From Sideroxyarcus emersonii (lineage in GTDB: Bacteria; Pseudomonadota; Gammaproteobacteria; Burkholderiales; Gallionellaceae): a DNA stretch of 64,000 nucleotides. The position numbers and the translations under genes are program-made. The notes under the pieces are model-generated. The model searched no databases. It was not told the DNA's origin and saw nothing but the letters and a program-made list of their open reading frames with translations. Of this stretch, positions 8,114-19,443 are shown in pieces (within the stretch, counting starts at the first letter, position 1; each line of letters starts with the position of its first letter). The stretch is taken from assembly GCF_021654335.1 (NCBI RefSeq), contig NZ_AP023423.1, positions 1,425,001 to 1,489,000 of the forward strand, given 5' to 3'.

Positions 8114-9385
8114 TCAGCCGGGGATCTCCATCAGGAAATATTTCGCCATGACATTCTGCAGCATCGCCTGCAATGACCTTTCATCGGCCAGATAGAATTG
8201 TTCGTAATATTCCGGCGCGATCTTCTCGAAGGCCGCAAGGATGTCCGGATCGAAATGACTGCCCGATTCGGCGCGCAGTATGCGCAACGACTCGTCGAAC
8301 GGGATCGGCTCCTTGTATGGGCGGCGCGACGTAAGGGCGTCGAAGACATCCACCACCGCAAAGAGTCTGGCGATCAGCGGGATATATTCGCCGCGGGCAC
8401 CGCGCGGAAAACCCTTGCCGTCGAAGCGCTCGTGATGCCCCAGAACCACCTCCCTGGATCTGCGCAGCCAGTTCGAATGACTGACTATGTCCGCGCCCAG
8501 TTCGACATGCGTCCGCATGATTCTGGTCTCTTCCGGGGTGAGGTCACCCGGCTTAAGCAGAATATGGTCGGGTATGCCAATCTTGCCCACATCATGCAGG
8601 AACGCTCCCAGGATCAGCGACTGGATCTCTGCGCGCTTCAGGTTGAGGAACTCGGCCAGCTTGACTGCATAAAGCGTGACACGGTAATTGTGGGCATCGG
8701 TATCGGAATCGCGCTTGGCGATGGCACTGCCCAGCGTCTGGAGCAGATCCAGATCGGTCTGCAGCAAATCGTCCGCCAGCCGGATTGTCTGGCGGTTGAG
8801 GGAAAGGATGACGGGATACAGCACCAGGCTCGTCAGCGTGACCATGACCACCACGGCGATCACGACATCTTCGATGTGATGTATCAGCGCGGCAGTGACG
8901 TGTGCATCGACCTGATAGATGCCTTCCAGGTAACCGTAGGTCTGTTTACCTTCGGACAATGGCTGGACCGACTGGATGTACAGTTTTTCGTCTATCCAGT
9001 AATTACGCGCCTGCTTGCCTGAAATACCCAGGAAGCGATGGTGATGGGCAGCGACGTCCTCCGCCACCTTCGCATCCAAGGTATTCCAGCGTTCCAGCAG
9101 TATTTTCTGCTGGGCGCCATACAGGCGGATACCGACGAAGCGCGACTCGGCCAGGGTCTTTTCGATTGCGGGAAGATAGCGGTCCAGTTGGCTTTCAAAA
9201 GCCTTCGGGGCGATACGGGCACTGATCCGGCTGGCTTCTGTCCCAACCAGCCTGGACACGAAATCGTCGAGTCGCCCCTGTTCCAAATAGTAGGCAGCCG
9301 AACCAGCTATCGCAGACAGGACCAGCCAGGCAACCAGCAGTCTTGAGGCAATCCGCCAGTGCAAAGATTTTGACACACTTGTCAT
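8114..9385 (-). CDS. Membrane-anchored HD-GYP-type cyclic-di-GMP phosphodiesterase
   Basis: A 423-residue sensor enzyme. A transmembrane helix at about 15-33 and another at about 172-195 bracket a roughly 140-residue periplasmic sensor region of no recognised family. The C-terminal domain carries HDVGKIGIPDHILLKPG, the metal-binding HHERFDGKGFPRG and FAVVDVFDAL, all hallmarks of HD-GYP hydrolases. The GYP triplet is GFP here, a conservative change seen in some members. It probably degrades c-di-GMP, opposing the GGDEF protein at 33651-35351 and feeding the PilZ protein at 24382-25320. Transcribed alone, convergent with msrA. Confidence 0.88.
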   Translation of the reverse strand: MTSVSKSLHWRIASRLLVAWLVLSAIAGSAAYYLEQGRLDDFVSRLVGTEASRISARIAPKAFESQLDRYLPAIEKTLAESRFVGIRLYGAQQKILLERWNTLDAKVAEDVAAHHHRFLGISGKQARNYWIDEKLYIQSVQPLSEGKQTYGYLEGIYQVDAHVTAALIHHIEDVVIAVVVMVTLTSLVLYPVILSLNRQTIRLADDLLQTDLDLLQTLGSAIAKRDSDTDAHNYRVTLYAVKLAEFLNLKRAEIQSLILGAFLHDVGKIGIPDHILLKPGDLTPEETRIMRTHVELGADIVSHSNWLRRSREVVLGHHERFDGKGFPRGARGEYIPLIARLFAVVDVFDALTSRRPYKEPIPFDESLRILRAESGSHFDPDILAAFEKIAPEYYEQFYLADERSLQAMLQNVMAKYFLMEIPG

Positions 9386-9468
9386 ATCCGCTCCCGACCG
9401 CTATCCATCAGATGAATAAGGCAGCGCCAAGCATCCGGCATGTGGCCGAATGCTCGATGACGGCCACC

Positions 9469-9924
9469 TCAGGTTGGCATCGCCCCGATCACTGCGACGC
9501 ATACGGTAAGCAAGCCCAATATCACGTTCACCCCGACCAGCTTGCGTATCTTGCCCAGTATCTCGCCCGCCTCTTTCCAGCGCTCCTTGGCGACATGCAG
9601 GCTGAGCGGCACATAGCAGGCGAAAAATACATAACCATAGATGCCCATCATGATCAGCCCAAGCAGCAACATGACATGGACGAAACGCGGGGCTCCCGAC
9701 ATCCCGCCGTACAGATAGATCATGTATAGCCCGCTGGCAAGGATCGCCGCCACCGCGCCCCACACCCAGCTGAAGAAGCGTCGGAACACGTTGCTCCACA
9801 AACGCAGCCGCTCCGGCGGTTGCAGCACTTCAACAGCTGCCGGACGCAACACGACATAGGCGAAGAACATGCCACCGACCCAGATGAGCACGGCGACGAG
9901 ATGGATGAGTTTGAACAGGGTCAT
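9469..9924 (-). CDS. CopD-like four-helix integral membrane protein
   Basis: A hydrophobic protein of about 151 residues with four predicted membrane helices. The N-terminal IHLVAVLIWVGGMFFAYVVLRP resembles the CopD/copper-resistance D domain, where a His in the first helix may contact metal or haem. The ATG at 9924 is chosen; an in-frame TTG at 9945 adds seven residues, and neither has a clear ribosome binding site. Role unknown; copper handling or a haem/quinone-linked function are possible. No metal-gene neighbours support a firm call. Confidence 0.65.
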   Translation of the reverse strand: MTLFKLIHLVAVLIWVGGMFFAYVVLRPAAVEVLQPPERLRLWSNVFRRFFSWVWGAVAAILASGLYMIYLYGGMSGAPRFVHVMLLLGLIMMGIYGYVFFACYVPLSLHVAKERWKEAGEILGKIRKLVGVNVILGLLTVCVAVIGAMPT

Positions 9925-10035
9925 GATGGTATGCAGTGGATTCAAATGGGTTGTCGAACAAGCATGGCAGACCGGATATCCCTCTGCCCGCTTTGAATGA
10001 TACTACTTCCCGTCTGGCGGACGCCAAGTCGCAGG

Positions 10036-10629
10036 CTATTTACCCTGTTGTCCCGAGGGGGAAAGCAGGTCGCGTACCGGCTTGAAACTTCGGCGGTGCA
10101 CGTCGGAAACCCCGTGCTCGCGCAGCGCGGCGAGGTGGGCTGCGGTGGGATAGCCCTTGTGGCCATCGAAGCCATATTGCGGATATCGCTCATGCAGATT
10201 CAACATGAGTTCGTCGCGTGCGGTCTTGGCCAGGATGGACGCGGCCGAGATTGCCGCAACCTTGCTGTCGCCCTTGACGATGGCCTCGCTCGGAATGCCG
10301 GTCTGCGGGCAATACAGGCCATCCACCAGCACCTGATGCGGCCGCAGGCTCAGTCCCTCCACAGCACGTCGCATCGCCAGCAGCGTCGCCTGCAGGATAT
10401 TGAGCTGGTCGATCTCGTCCACTTGGGCATGGGCTACGGCCCAGGCCAGGGCGCGCTCGCGAATGATGGGGGCCAGAAGGTCGCGCTGCTTTTCGGAAAG
10501 CTTCTTTGAATCGGCCAGGCCAGCGATCGGACGGGCAGCATCGAGGATGACGGCAGCCGCACTCACCGGCCCCGCCAAAGGCCCCCGTCCTGCCTCATCC
10601 ACGCCGCAGACGAGCAGGATATTGTTCAT
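10036..10629 (-). CDS. rnhB: Ribonuclease HII
   Basis: A 197-residue enzyme that cuts the RNA strand of RNA-DNA hybrids and helps remove ribonucleotides from DNA. The N-terminal motif [16 protein letters not shown] holds the first catalytic Asp and Glu; [13 protein letters not shown] and VDGLYCP follow as expected. Last gene of the envelope-synthesis operon, overlapping the lpxB stop by ATGA, the conserved proteobacterial arrangement. Confidence 0.96.
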   Translation of the reverse strand: MNNILLVCGVDEAGRGPLAGPVSAAAVILDAARPIAGLADSKKLSEKQRDLLAPIIRERALAWAVAHAQVDEIDQLNILQATLLAMRRAVEGLSLRPHQVLVDGLYCPQTGIPSEAIVKGDSKVAAISAASILAKTARDELMLNLHERYPQYGFDGHKGYPTAAHLAALREHGVSDVHRRSFKPVRDLLSPSGQQGK

Positions 10630-11777
10630 GCCAGATAGGGCTGGATGGCAGCCGCCGCTTTCTGTGCGGTGTCCTGGCGCAAGGTCTGATGCATCTGGGT
10701 GAATATCTGTTCCAGTTCCGCCACCGCCTGTTTGCTGTTGATCAGATTCAGCAACGCCTGCGCAAGGTTCTCCGGCGTAGCATCATCCTGCAATATCTCC
10801 GGCACGACAAATTTTCCGGCCAGTATGTTCGGCAATCCCACATAAGGCAGATACTGCTTGCGCTTGGCCAGCCAGTAGGACAGGCCGGACATCTTGTAGG
10901 TGATGACCATGGGGCGCTTGAGCAGCGCAGCTTCCAGCGTGGCGGTACCCGAAGCAACCAGCACGCCGTCGGCGGCGATCATGGCATCGTGCGCGTGGCC
11001 GAACAGCAGGGTAATGGGCAACTGCTGCGCTTCCTGTTTCCAAATCTCGTTCTCGAATATGGTACGAGTCTCGCGGCTGGCCAGAGGGACCAGGAATTGT
11101 GCCTCGGGCAGTTGCTGCAGGATCAACTTCGCCGTCTCGATATAGGTCCTGGCCAGGCGGCGTACTTCGCCCTGGCGGCTGCCCGGAAGGAAGGCGAACA
11201 CCTTTGCGCTCTTGGGCATGATGCGCATCTGTTCGCGCATCTCGGCACGCTTGGGCACTTCGGGCAATATGTCTGCCAGCGGGTGGCCGACATAGCTGAC
11301 GGGAACCCCAGCTTGCTGATACAGCGGCGCCTCGAACGGAAACAGCGCCAGGATATGCGACACCGCTTGCCTGATCTTGTGGATGCGCTCGCCGCGCCAT
11401 GCCCAGATGGACGGGCTGACGTAATGGACGGTGGTGATGCCATGCTGCTTCAACGCCAGTTCGAGGTCGAGATTGAAATCCGGCGCATCCACACCGATGA
11501 AGATATCCGGCGGTTGTGCGATGAAGCGCTCGCGCAAATCGCGGCGGATCCCGACCAGTTCGCGGTAATGCCGCAGCACCTCCAGGTAGCCGTTCACCGC
11601 CAGCTTCTCCATCGGGAACAGGATTTCCATCCCTTCGGCCTGCATCTTGGGACCGCCGATACCGATGAAGCGCACATTCGGAGCAACCTGTTTGATGGCG
11701 CCCATCAGCAGGCTGCCAAGGAGATCGCCCGAAGCTTCGCCGGCGACCATGGCAATGGTTTTGGTAGTTGAATTCAT
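10626..11777 (-). CDS. lpxB: Lipid-A-disaccharide synthase
   Basis: A 383-residue peripheral membrane glycosyltransferase that joins UDP-diacylglucosamine and lipid X into the lipid A disaccharide. It starts [20 protein letters not shown] and contains SPSIWAWR and [12 protein letters not shown], all typical of LpxB. Six bases separate it from lpxA, and its stop overlaps the rnhB start. Essential for outer-membrane lipid A. Confidence 0.96.
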   Translation of the reverse strand: MNSTTKTIAMVAGEASGDLLGSLLMGAIKQVAPNVRFIGIGGPKMQAEGMEILFPMEKLAVNGYLEVLRHYRELVGIRRDLRERFIAQPPDIFIGVDAPDFNLDLELALKQHGITTVHYVSPSIWAWRGERIHKIRQAVSHILALFPFEAPLYQQAGVPVSYVGHPLADILPEVPKRAEMREQMRIMPKSAKVFAFLPGSRQGEVRRLARTYIETAKLILQQLPEAQFLVPLASRETRTIFENEIWKQEAQQLPITLLFGHAHDAMIAADGVLVASGTATLEAALLKRPMVITYKMSGLSYWLAKRKQYLPYVGLPNILAGKFVVPEILQDDATPENLAQALLNLINSKQAVAELEQIFTQMHQTLRQDTAQKAAAAIQPYLA

Positions 11778-11783
11778 GGGATG

Positions 11784-12575
11784 TTAACGAACGATGCCGC
11801 GGCTGGCATTGCCCAGGAAGGTCAGCATATTCTCCAAGTCCGCATCGGCCTCGGGTACCTGCCCGCGCAGGCCCGCGATCTCCTGCTTGGCCGCATCGAA
11901 ACTGCTGCCGGCGCGATACAAGGTGCGGTACATCTGTTTAATCATGTCGAGACGGGCGGCCGAATAACCGGCACGGCGGGGACCTTCCTGATGTGGCCCC
12001 TTGGCTTCGGCCGGATTGCCGACGGCAGTCACGAACGGCGGCAGGTCCTGCGACAAGCGCGTCTGGAAGCCGATCATGGCGAAATCACCGATGCGGACGA
12101 ACTGGTGGATGCCGCTCATGCCGCCGATCAGGGTGTGATTGCCGACCGTCACATGGCCCGCAAACTGGACGGAGTTGGCGATAACGTTGTGGTTGCCGAT
12201 GTGGCAGTCGTGCGCCACATGCACGTATGCCATGATCCAGTTATCGCTGCCGATGGAAGTGACGCCGCCGTCCTGCACGGTGCCCAGGTTGAAGGTGCAA
12301 TTTTCGCGGATGGTGTTGTTGTCGCCGATGATCAACTGTGTCGGTTCACCCTTGTATTTCTTGTCTTGCGGGATCTCGCCAATGGAGCTGAACTGGAAAA
12401 AGCGGTTGCCCTTGCCGATGGTGGTGTGTCCGTCGATGATCACATGCGGCCCGACCACCGTTCCGGCGCCGATCTCGACGTGCTCGCCGATGATGGAATA
12501 GGCGCCGACCGAAACATCGTCGGCCAGTTTGGCATGCGGGTGCACGATCGCGGTCGGGTGGCGCAAGCTGTCCAT
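11784..12575 (-). CDS. lpxA: UDP-N-acetylglucosamine acyltransferase
   Basis: A 263-residue left-handed beta-helix enzyme catalysing the first step of lipid A synthesis. Hexapeptide repeats run through the first 190 residues ([20 protein letters not shown] onward), with the catalytic His in HDCHIGNHN. The start ATG overlaps the fabZ stop by one base (TAATG), so translation is probably coupled. Sits between fabZ and lpxB as in most proteobacteria. Confidence 0.96.
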   Translation of the reverse strand: MDSLRHPTAIVHPHAKLADDVSVGAYSIIGEHVEIGAGTVVGPHVIIDGHTTIGKGNRFFQFSSIGEIPQDKKYKGEPTQLIIGDNNTIRENCTFNLGTVQDGGVTSIGSDNWIMAYVHVAHDCHIGNHNVIANSVQFAGHVTVGNHTLIGGMSGIHQFVRIGDFAMIGFQTRLSQDLPPFVTAVGNPAEAKGPHQEGPRRAGYSAARLDMIKQMYRTLYRAGSSFDAAKQEIAGLRGQVPEADADLENMLTFLGNASRGIVR

Positions 12576-13021
12576 TACTTGGTCCGCAGGGTGCAGATCA
12601 GTTCGGCTTCGGCGGCGACCTGGCCATCCACCTCAGCCTTGCCGATGAATTTCCACATACCGCGCCGGTTCATGCCTATCGTCACAGTGAAGATCAACTG
12701 GTCGCCGGGACTGACTGGGCGCTTGAAGCGCGCGTTGTCGATGCCGACGAAGTAATACACCGAATCGTCGCTGGGCAAAGTGCCCATGGTCTTGAACGAC
12801 AGGATGGCGGCAGCCTGCGCCATCGCCTCGATCACCAGTACGCCCGGCATCACCGGATGATGCGGATAGTGCCCGGGGAAGAACGGTTCGTTCATGGAAA
12901 CGTTCTTGAGCGCCACGATCTTTTCGTTCGGAACGACTTCGAGCACTCGATCGATCAGCAGGAACGGATAGCGGTGCGGCAAATGCTGCAACACCTCATG
13001 GATGTCCATCGCGGTACTCAT
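12575..13021 (-). CDS. fabZ: 3-hydroxyacyl-ACP dehydratase FabZ
   Basis: A 148-residue hot-dog-fold dehydratase of fatty acid synthesis. [11 protein letters not shown] is near the N-terminus and the catalytic histidine lies in [17 protein letters not shown] chose the ATG at 13021 because it overlaps the lpxD stop (ATGA) and gives the standard family length; upstream in-frame sequence lies inside lpxD. MDIHEVL at 13009 is an alternative start. Competes with LpxA for hydroxyacyl-ACP, so the neighbours balance phospholipid and lipid A synthesis. Confidence 0.96.
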   Translation of the reverse strand: MSTAMDIHEVLQHLPHRYPFLLIDRVLEVVPNEKIVALKNVSMNEPFFPGHYPHHPVMPGVLVIEAMAQAAAILSFKTMGTLPSDDSVYYFVGIDNARFKRPVSPGDQLIFTVTIGMNRRGMWKFIGKAEVDGQVAAEAELICTLRTK

Positions 13022-14064
13022 ACTCTCTCCCCTTTTAATGATTCCAGCTCTTTTTCCAATACCTTGACGCGTTTGACCAGATCGCCCAGATGCCGCAGAT
13101 GCACTGCATTGTTGCGCCACTCCTCGTTCTTGCTGAATGGGAACACTCCGGCATAGCTGCCTGCTTCGGTGATGGATTTTCCGATCAGCGTGAAAGAAGC
13201 GATTTCGACATGATCCGCGATCTGCAGATGCCCCAGGATGCCGGCGCTGCCGCCGATTCGGCAATATTTTCCGATCGTGGCGCTGCCGGCGATGCCCACG
13301 CAGCCTGCGATGGCGGTATGCGCGCCGATGCGCACGTTGTGCGCGATCTGAATCTGATTATCCAGCTTCACGCCCTCCTCGATCACCGTATCGTCCAGCG
13401 CGCCGCGGTCGATGGTCGTGTTCGCCCCGACCTCGACGTGGTCGCCGATGACCGCACGGCCGATCTGCGGAATCTTCAGCCATCTGCCTTCTTCCATGGC
13501 GATGCCGAAGCCGTCCGCGCCGATCACCGCGCCGGAATGCACAATGACATGGTTGCCGACGATACAGTCGTGATAGACCGTCACTCTCGGGTACAAGCGC
13601 GTGTGCTGCCCCACGGTCACGCGCTCGCCGATACTGCACCCATCCATCACCACCGTGCCCGCACCGATCACTGCACCTGCCCCTATCGTCACATGCGGGC
13701 CGATATGGGCCTGCCCGGATATCTGCGCGTCTTTACCGATGACCGCCGAAGGATGGATGCCGGGTATGCATTCCGGCAACGGATTGAGGAATGCCGAAAG
13801 CCTGGCGAAGTACGAATAGGGGTTGTCGCAAACGATACGCGGCATCGATGTTGCATCCGCATCGGCCTTGGACAAAATCACCGCAGAGGCATGGCTGCGT
13901 TCGAGCTGGCTGCGGTATTTGGCATTGGCCAGGAATGTGATCTGGCCGGCCGCCGCATGCTCCAGTGTGCCGATCTGCCGCACCTGGGTATCGGCATCTC
14001 CCATCACCTGCCCGCCGAAACGCGCTACGATGTCTGCCAGTCGGTAGGCTGTACGTTCCATCAA
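13018..14064 (-). CDS. lpxD: UDP-3-O-(3-hydroxyacyl)glucosamine N-acyltransferase
   Basis: A 348-residue trimeric acyltransferase for the third step of lipid A synthesis. An N-terminal uridine-binding domain (about 1-100, with ITFLANAKY) is followed by many hexapeptide repeats (about 100-310), with the catalytic His in QIAHNVRIG, and a C-terminal helix. Follows skp with a 15-base gap and overlaps fabZ by 4 bases. Confidence 0.96.
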   Translation of the reverse strand: MMERTAYRLADIVARFGGQVMGDADTQVRQIGTLEHAAAGQITFLANAKYRSQLERSHASAVILSKADADATSMPRIVCDNPYSYFARLSAFLNPLPECIPGIHPSAVIGKDAQISGQAHIGPHVTIGAGAVIGAGTVVMDGCSIGERVTVGQHTRLYPRVTVYHDCIVGNHVIVHSGAVIGADGFGIAMEEGRWLKIPQIGRAVIGDHVEVGANTTIDRGALDDTVIEEGVKLDNQIQIAHNVRIGAHTAIAGCVGIAGSATIGKYCRIGGSAGILGHLQIADHVEIASFTLIGKSITEAGSYAGVFPFSKNEEWRNNAVHLRHLGDLVKRVKVLEKELESLKGERV

Positions 14065-14079
14065 AACGATTCTTTCAGG

Positions 14080-14595
14080 TCACTTCTCGGATTTATCGGG
14101 CGCCTCGTTGGCGAGATACTTCAGAACCTTGTCCGTGATATCCACTTTGGGGTTGCGGTAGACCGCCTCCTGCAAAATGACATCATATTGCTCGCTCTCC
14201 GCGATCTCCCGTATCGCCTTGTCCGCATGGGCCAGTACCGCCGTCAGCTCTTCGTTCTTGCGCAGGTTCAGGTCTTCGCGGAATTCGCGCTGCAGCGTCT
14301 GCAGCGTCAGGTTCATATTGGCCAGTTCGCGTTCCTTGGTACGGCGCACCGGATCGGACATGTTCGATCCGTCTTTCTCCAGAGAGGCCTGCAGATCCTT
14401 GCTTTGCTTGATCAGCTTCTTGATCTCCTGATCGCGGGAGGCGAATTCGCGCTCGATCTTCTTCTCGGCACGGACGGCCTGCTCGGATTCGCGCAGGATG
14501 CGCTCGGTATCGACCACGCCGATGCGCGAGCCGTCCGCATGAGCCTGTATGACACAGGAGAAAAACATCAAACCTGCACAAAATAACGTCTTCAT
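14080..14595 (-). CDS. skp: Periplasmic chaperone Skp/OmpH
   Basis: A 171-residue secreted chaperone that holds unfolded outer-membrane proteins on their way to BamA. Signal peptide residues 1-20 (MKTLFCAG to QAHA), then RIGVVDTERILRE and a long charged coiled coil (about 40-130), the jellyfish tentacle of Skp. The ATG at 14595 has GGAG 8 bases upstream and a proper signal peptide; a longer reading upstream does not. Directly downstream of bamA. Confidence 0.94.
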   Translation of the reverse strand: MKTLFCAGLMFFSCVIQAHADGSRIGVVDTERILRESEQAVRAEKKIEREFASRDQEIKKLIKQSKDLQASLEKDGSNMSDPVRRTKERELANMNLTLQTLQREFREDLNLRKNEELTAVLAHADKAIREIAESEQYDVILQEAVYRNPKVDITDKVLKYLANEAPDKSEK

Positions 14596-14615
14596 TTCAT
14601 GCTCCTTCGAATAGG

Positions 14616-16901
14616 TCAGAACATCGAGCCCAAGGTGAACTGGAGAGGCTGTATGTTGTCTTGCGGCTGATTGTTCAAAGGCCGCGCCCAACTCAGTTTA
14701 AGCGGTCCCGCCGGAGAGAACCAGGTCAACGCGATACCGGAAGAATAGCGCATCCCATCTGTTCCCGGCGTCTGTCCGCCGGAGCCTATTATCTCACCGC
14801 CATCTACAAATGCACTCAGTCGCACCGAGGGATCTTTTTCCATCCCCGGCATCGGGAACATCAGCTCGACATTCCCCACCAGGCGCTTGTTACCGCCCAT
14901 CGAGAATCCGTACATGTCGCGAGGACCCAGGGTATTCGGATCATAACCGCGCACCGAACCAACACCGCCTGCATAGAAGTTCTTGAAGAATGGAAGTGGC
15001 ATTCCACCATATCCGCCCGCGATCCCGACATCCCCATTCGTCATCAGGGTCAGATTGCGCGTGAGCCCATGGAACCACTGATTCTGATAGGTCCATTTGT
15101 AATATCGCTGGTCGGACGAAGGGATGCTGAATTCGATGAAAGAGCGTTGTATCGTTCCGGATGTAGTATAGATTGCGCTGTCGCGCGTATCTCTCGACCA
15201 GCCAATATTACCTATCTCATTCTTGTTCGTCGGACCGAAGGTGTTGATGTAACTTGTGAATTGCGGAGGACTATAGGGAGTCAGGCCGATCGTGGTCTGC
15301 TCCAGCGACACGCCCAGATGGAACATCTCGTCGTCGTTGATCGGGATTCCATAACTGACTCCTGCGCCATAAGTATCCGACGTGTACTGGCTCATGATCG
15401 CCAGCATGGTGGTATCGGTCCTGCGCTTATAGAAGTTGAATCCCCGGCTGATGCCATCGTCGGTGTAGTAAGGGTTGGTATAGTTGACCGAATAGACCTG
15501 GTTGAACCTGCTGGTATTGACCTGTGTGGACAGCACGTTACCGGTACCGAATACGTTGGCCTGCGTGATGCCGCCCATCAGCGTCACTTTTTCCAGACTG
15601 CTGTAACCCGCGCCGATCTGGAAGCTGCCGGTCGTTTTCTCGGTGACCTTCATGTTGACATCCATCTGGTCGCTGGTTCCCGGTACCGGCGAAGTATCGA
15701 GATTCACCTCGGAAAAGTAATCCAGCTTGTCGACGCGCTGCTTGGATTTCTTGATCTTGGAGGTGGAGAACCAGCCGCTTTCCATCTGGCGGAACTCGCG
15801 GCGTATGACTTCGTCCCTGGTCTTGTCATTGCCGGTGATGTTGATGCGCCGGATGTAGGCGCGCTGCATGGGGTCGACCACGAAGGTGAATGCCACCTGG
15901 TGTTTTTCCTTATCCACGTCGGGTGCCGCATTCACGTTGGCAAATGCATAGCCTTCTTCGCCGAGACGTTCCGATATCTTGCGTGTGGATTCGGTGACGG
16001 CATCGCGCGAGAATACATCGCCCGGGTGGAGATTGATCAGTTTGAGTATCTCGTCGTGCGTGAGCACAGCCTGGGTTCCCGCCACTTTGACGTCCGAAAC
16101 CGTGTATTTCTCACCCTCCGAAATATTCAGGGTGATATAGATGTCTTTCTTGTCCGGCGAGATCGACACTTGCGTCGATTCGATGTTGAAGTCCATGTAA
16201 CCGGAATTCATGTAGTAAGAACGCAGGCTCTCCATGTCGGCAGACAACTTCTGCTTGGAGTATTGGTCGTTTTTGGTAAAGAAGGTGAACCAGCCCGGGG
16301 TGGTAAGCTGCATCACGCCGATCAGTTCTTTCTCGCTGTATACCTGGTTACCCACGATATTGATGCGCCGTATCTTGGAAGAGCCGCCCTCTTCCACGTT
16401 GAAACTTACCGCCACGCGGTTGCGTTCCAGGTCTTTCACCACGGTTTTCACCACCACGGAGTATTTGCCGCGCGCAATGTACTGGCGCTTCAATTCGTTT
16501 TCGGATTTCTCCAGCGCCGATTTGTCGAAGATGCGCCCTTCCGCCAGCCCCACATACTTGAGGTTATCGATCAATTGCTGCTTGGGAAACTCTTTCACGC
16601 CAGTGATTTCAACGCTGGCCACGGTCGGCCGTTCTTTCACGACCACGATCAGGACGCCATCCTCCATCCTCAGTTCGATATCCTTGAAAAACCCGGTAGC
16701 GAACAAGGCATGCAGCGATGCGGTCGCATGCTGGTCATCCATGACGTCGCCCACCTTGACCGGCAGATAGCTGAACACCGTACCCGGTTCGGTCCGCTGG
16801 ACACCTTCAACACGGATATCCTTGATGGTGAACGGTTCGATCGCCAAAACAGATGTGCTGTACAACAACAGAAACAAACCCGCCAGTTTTATCAAATTCA
16901 T
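14616..16901 (-). CDS. bamA: Outer membrane protein assembly factor BamA
   Basis: A 761-residue Omp85 protein, the core of the BAM complex that inserts beta-barrel proteins. Signal peptide about 1-20, five POTRA domains (about 22-420, beginning FTIKDIRVEGVQRTEPGTV) and a C-terminal barrel with FYAGGVGSVRGYDPNTLGPR and a terminal phenylalanine (LGSMF). I used the ATG at 16901. An in-frame TTG at 16913 overlaps the rseP stop (TTGA) and would add four residues, so the true start is unsettled. Confidence 0.96.
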   Translation of the reverse strand: MNLIKLAGLFLLLYSTSVLAIEPFTIKDIRVEGVQRTEPGTVFSYLPVKVGDVMDDQHATASLHALFATGFFKDIELRMEDGVLIVVVKERPTVASVEITGVKEFPKQQLIDNLKYVGLAEGRIFDKSALEKSENELKRQYIARGKYSVVVKTVVKDLERNRVAVSFNVEEGGSSKIRRINIVGNQVYSEKELIGVMQLTTPGWFTFFTKNDQYSKQKLSADMESLRSYYMNSGYMDFNIESTQVSISPDKKDIYITLNISEGEKYTVSDVKVAGTQAVLTHDEILKLINLHPGDVFSRDAVTESTRKISERLGEEGYAFANVNAAPDVDKEKHQVAFTFVVDPMQRAYIRRINITGNDKTRDEVIRREFRQMESGWFSTSKIKKSKQRVDKLDYFSEVNLDTSPVPGTSDQMDVNMKVTEKTTGSFQIGAGYSSLEKVTLMGGITQANVFGTGNVLSTQVNTSRFNQVYSVNYTNPYYTDDGISRGFNFYKRRTDTTMLAIMSQYTSDTYGAGVSYGIPINDDEMFHLGVSLEQTTIGLTPYSPPQFTSYINTFGPTNKNEIGNIGWSRDTRDSAIYTTSGTIQRSFIEFSIPSSDQRYYKWTYQNQWFHGLTRNLTLMTNGDVGIAGGYGGMPLPFFKNFYAGGVGSVRGYDPNTLGPRDMYGFSMGGNKRLVGNVELMFPMPGMEKDPSVRLSAFVDGGEIIGSGGQTPGTDGMRYSSGIALTWFSPAGPLKLSWARPLNNQPQDNIQPLQFTLGSMF

Positions 16902-16909
16902 TATTGTGT

Positions 16910-18265
16910 TCAACCTAAAATCAGGCGGCTGATATCGTTATACAACGCAAAAGCCATCATGGTAACCAACAGTGCAATCCCTACTCTTTGTCCTGCTTCC
17001 CACACCCCCTCGGAAACCGGGCTGCCTTTGAGCAATTCCACGGAATAATACAGCAAATGGCCGCCATCCAATAAAGGTATGGGCATCAGATTCAACACGC
17101 CCAGGCTGATGCTGATCAGGGCGAGGAATCCGATATAGGCCCCGATCCCCATCTGTGCCGACTGTCCGGCATAGTCGGCGATGGTAATGGGACCGGAGAG
17201 GTTCTTCAACGACACCTCACCCAGCACCATCTTGCCCATCATCTTCAGGCTCACCATGGCGGTCTCCCAAGTCCGGCGCAGTGCCTCGGGAAAAGCGGCC
17301 CGGAGCGGGTAACGCACCCTGGTCAGCATCGCCTCGAATGCGGGCTTGTCGATCATGGCCGCCGCGCCGATACGGCCTATCTTCTTGCCGCCCTCGTCGA
17401 TGACCGCGGGTGTCAGACTGAGTTTCAAAATGGTACCTGCGCGCTCGATCTTCACCTCCATCGGCATGCCGGGATGGCTGCGAACCAGGTTCACCCAGTC
17501 ATCCCACAGCGCGACATCCCGTCCATCCGCCCTCAGCACCCGGTCGTTTACCTGCAATCCGGCACGTTGCGCTTCTCCGCCTTCGACCAGCTTGCCGATG
17601 ACTGGATAGACCGGCGGCTGATAGGGCTGCAGGCCGAGTTTCTGCATGAAATCGCCGTCCAGGTCGCTTGCCGTCAGGCTGCTCACCTCCATCACCCGGA
17701 ACGACCTGCCTCCCTGGCTGTCCTGCAATTCGAAGTTGGCGGCCTTCTGCTGCAACACCAGATCGAGCAGGATCCAGCGTATCTCCTGCCAGCTCGGCGT
17801 CGGCTGGCCGTTGATGCTGACGATCGTCTGCTTGCTTTGCAGGCCAGCCGTTGCCGCCGGGGAATTTGCCGCGATCTCGCCCAGCAGCGGCTTGATGCCG
17901 GGTATCCCGTGGACCAGCAGGACGAAATACAGGGCAACCGCCAGCAGCAGGTTGGCGACCGGGCCGGCCACCACGATGGCCATGCGCTGCCATACCGGTT
18001 TGCGGTTGAAGGCCCGCGGCAACTCGTGCTCGGGCACCTCCTCTTCGCGTTCGTCCAGCATCTTGACGTAACCGCCGAGCGGGATCGCGGAAATCACCCA
18101 CTCGGTCTCGCCGCGGCCTATGCGTCTGGAGTAGATGGATTTGCCGAAGCCGATGGAGAATTTCAGCACCTTCACATCGAACAAACGCGCCACCGCATAG
18201 TGCCCAAGCTCGTGGAACACCACCAGGATAGCGATCGCGACGACGAATGCAAGCAAGGTGCTCAT
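16910..18265 (-). CDS. rseP: Site-2 zinc metalloprotease RseP
   Basis: A 451-residue inner-membrane protease that cuts the anti-sigma-E factor RseA within the membrane. The zinc motif HELGH is at residues 18-22, two PDZ domains lie in the middle, and [13 protein letters not shown] near the C-terminus is the second active-site motif. The ATG at 18265 overlaps the dxr stop (ATGA) and gives the usual family N-terminus. Followed by bamA, the standard order. Confidence 0.95.
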   Translation of the reverse strand: MSTLLAFVVAIAILVVFHELGHYAVARLFDVKVLKFSIGFGKSIYSRRIGRGETEWVISAIPLGGYVKMLDEREEEVPEHELPRAFNRKPVWQRMAIVVAGPVANLLLAVALYFVLLVHGIPGIKPLLGEIAANSPAATAGLQSKQTIVSINGQPTPSWQEIRWILLDLVLQQKAANFELQDSQGGRSFRVMEVSSLTASDLDGDFMQKLGLQPYQPPVYPVIGKLVEGGEAQRAGLQVNDRVLRADGRDVALWDDWVNLVRSHPGMPMEVKIERAGTILKLSLTPAVIDEGGKKIGRIGAAAMIDKPAFEAMLTRVRYPLRAAFPEALRRTWETAMVSLKMMGKMVLGEVSLKNLSGPITIADYAGQSAQMGIGAYIGFLALISISLGVLNLMPIPLLDGGHLLYYSVELLKGSPVSEGVWEAGQRVGIALLVTMMAFALYNDISRLILG

Positions 18266-19443
18266 CGCCCAATCCACTCCTGCGCTGCGCAACGTGCTGC
18301 GGCATCGGCATCGAGCACATCCTGCAAGGCATGCACTTCGGCGCGCGCCACTTCGCCCAGCACGTTTTCAATCAGGCGCGGGATGTCGAGGAAGGAGATG
18401 CGCCGCTCCAGGAAGGCGGCGACGGCCACTTCGTTCGCCGCGTTCAGCAAGGCGGGTATCGTCCCGCCTGCCCGCAATGCCTGATATGCCAGCGCCAGGC
18501 AGGGAAAACGGCTGAAATCCGGGGCGGCAAAATCGAGTTTTGCCACCTGGAACAGGTCGAGCGGCGTCACCCCGGCATCGATGCGCTCGGGATAAGCCAG
18601 GGCATAGGCGATGGGAGTACGCATATCGGGATTGCCGAGCTGGGCCAGCACCGAGCCGTCGACGTATTGCACCAGTGAGTGGATCACGCTCTGCGGATGG
18701 ACCACCACCTGGATATCGTCGGCGGGCGCATTGAACAGCCAGTGCGCCTCGATCACTTCCAGCCCCTTGTTCATCATGCTGGCCGAATCCACCGATATCT
18801 TGCGCCCCATGCTCCAGTTCGGATGCGCGCAGGCCTGCTCCGGCGTGACATGCTGCAGCTGTTCCAGGGTGGCGTTGCGGAACGGACCGCCGGACGCGGT
18901 CAGCAGGATCTTGCGTACGCCGCTTTGCTTCATGTCTCCGGCATATCCGCGCGGCAAGGCCTGGTAGATGGCGTTGTGTTCGCTGTCTATGGGCAACAGG
19001 GCCGAGCCGCTGCGGTGCACCGCTTCCATGAACAGATGCCCGGCCAGCACCAGCGTTTCCTTGTTGGCCAGCAGGATTTTCTTGCCGGCTCGCGCTGCCG
19101 CCAGGGTCGGCGGCATGCCCGCTGCGCCGACGATGGCCGCCATCACGGCATCCACCTCCGACAAGGTCGAGACCCGTTCCAGTGCCGCCGTGCCGCACAG
19201 CACTTCGGTGTCGATTCCGGCCGCAGCCAGCCGTTTGCTCAATCGCTCGCTCGCCCCCTCGTCCAGCAGCACCGCGTAAACGGGCTGGAAACGCCGGCAT
19301 TGCTCGAATAGCAGTTCGTCCTGCCGTTGCGCGGTGAGCGCAACGATCCGGTATCTGTCCGGATGACGTGCGACCACATCCAGCGTGCTCTTGCCGATGC
19401 TGCCGGTGGAACCGAGTACAGTGAGGCGCGTAAGCGTGTTCAT
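18262..19443 (-). CDS. dxr: 1-deoxy-D-xylulose 5-phosphate reductoisomerase
   Basis: A 393-residue NADPH enzyme of the MEP isoprenoid pathway that makes 2-C-methylerythritol 4-phosphate. The N-terminal nucleotide-binding motif is [38 protein letters not shown] and [18 protein letters not shown] follow as expected. It overlaps both neighbours by ATGA. The isoprenoid product feeds UppS, encoded two genes upstream. Confidence 0.97.
   Translation of the reverse strand: MNTLTRLTVLGSTGSIGKSTLDVVARHPDRYRIVALTAQRQDELLFEQCRRFQPVYAVLLDEGASERLSKRLAAAGIDTEVLCGTAALERVSTLSEVDAVMAAIVGAAGMPPTLAAARAGKKILLANKETLVLAGHLFMEAVHRSGSALLPIDSEHNAIYQALPRGYAGDMKQSGVRKILLTASGGPFRNATLEQLQHVTPEQACAHPNWSMGRKISVDSASMMNKGLEVIEAHWLFNAPADDIQVVVHPQSVIHSLVQYVDGSVLAQLGNPDMRTPIAYALAYPERIDAGVTPLDLFQVAKLDFAAPDFSRFPCLALAYQALRAGGTIPALLNAANEVAVAAFLERRISFLDIPRLIENVLGEVARAEVHALQDVLDADAAARCAAQEWIGR

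Noticed and set aside
14661..17048. A 795-codon open frame on the plus strand
   Set aside because: Antisense to bamA, which has clear POTRA and barrel signatures.
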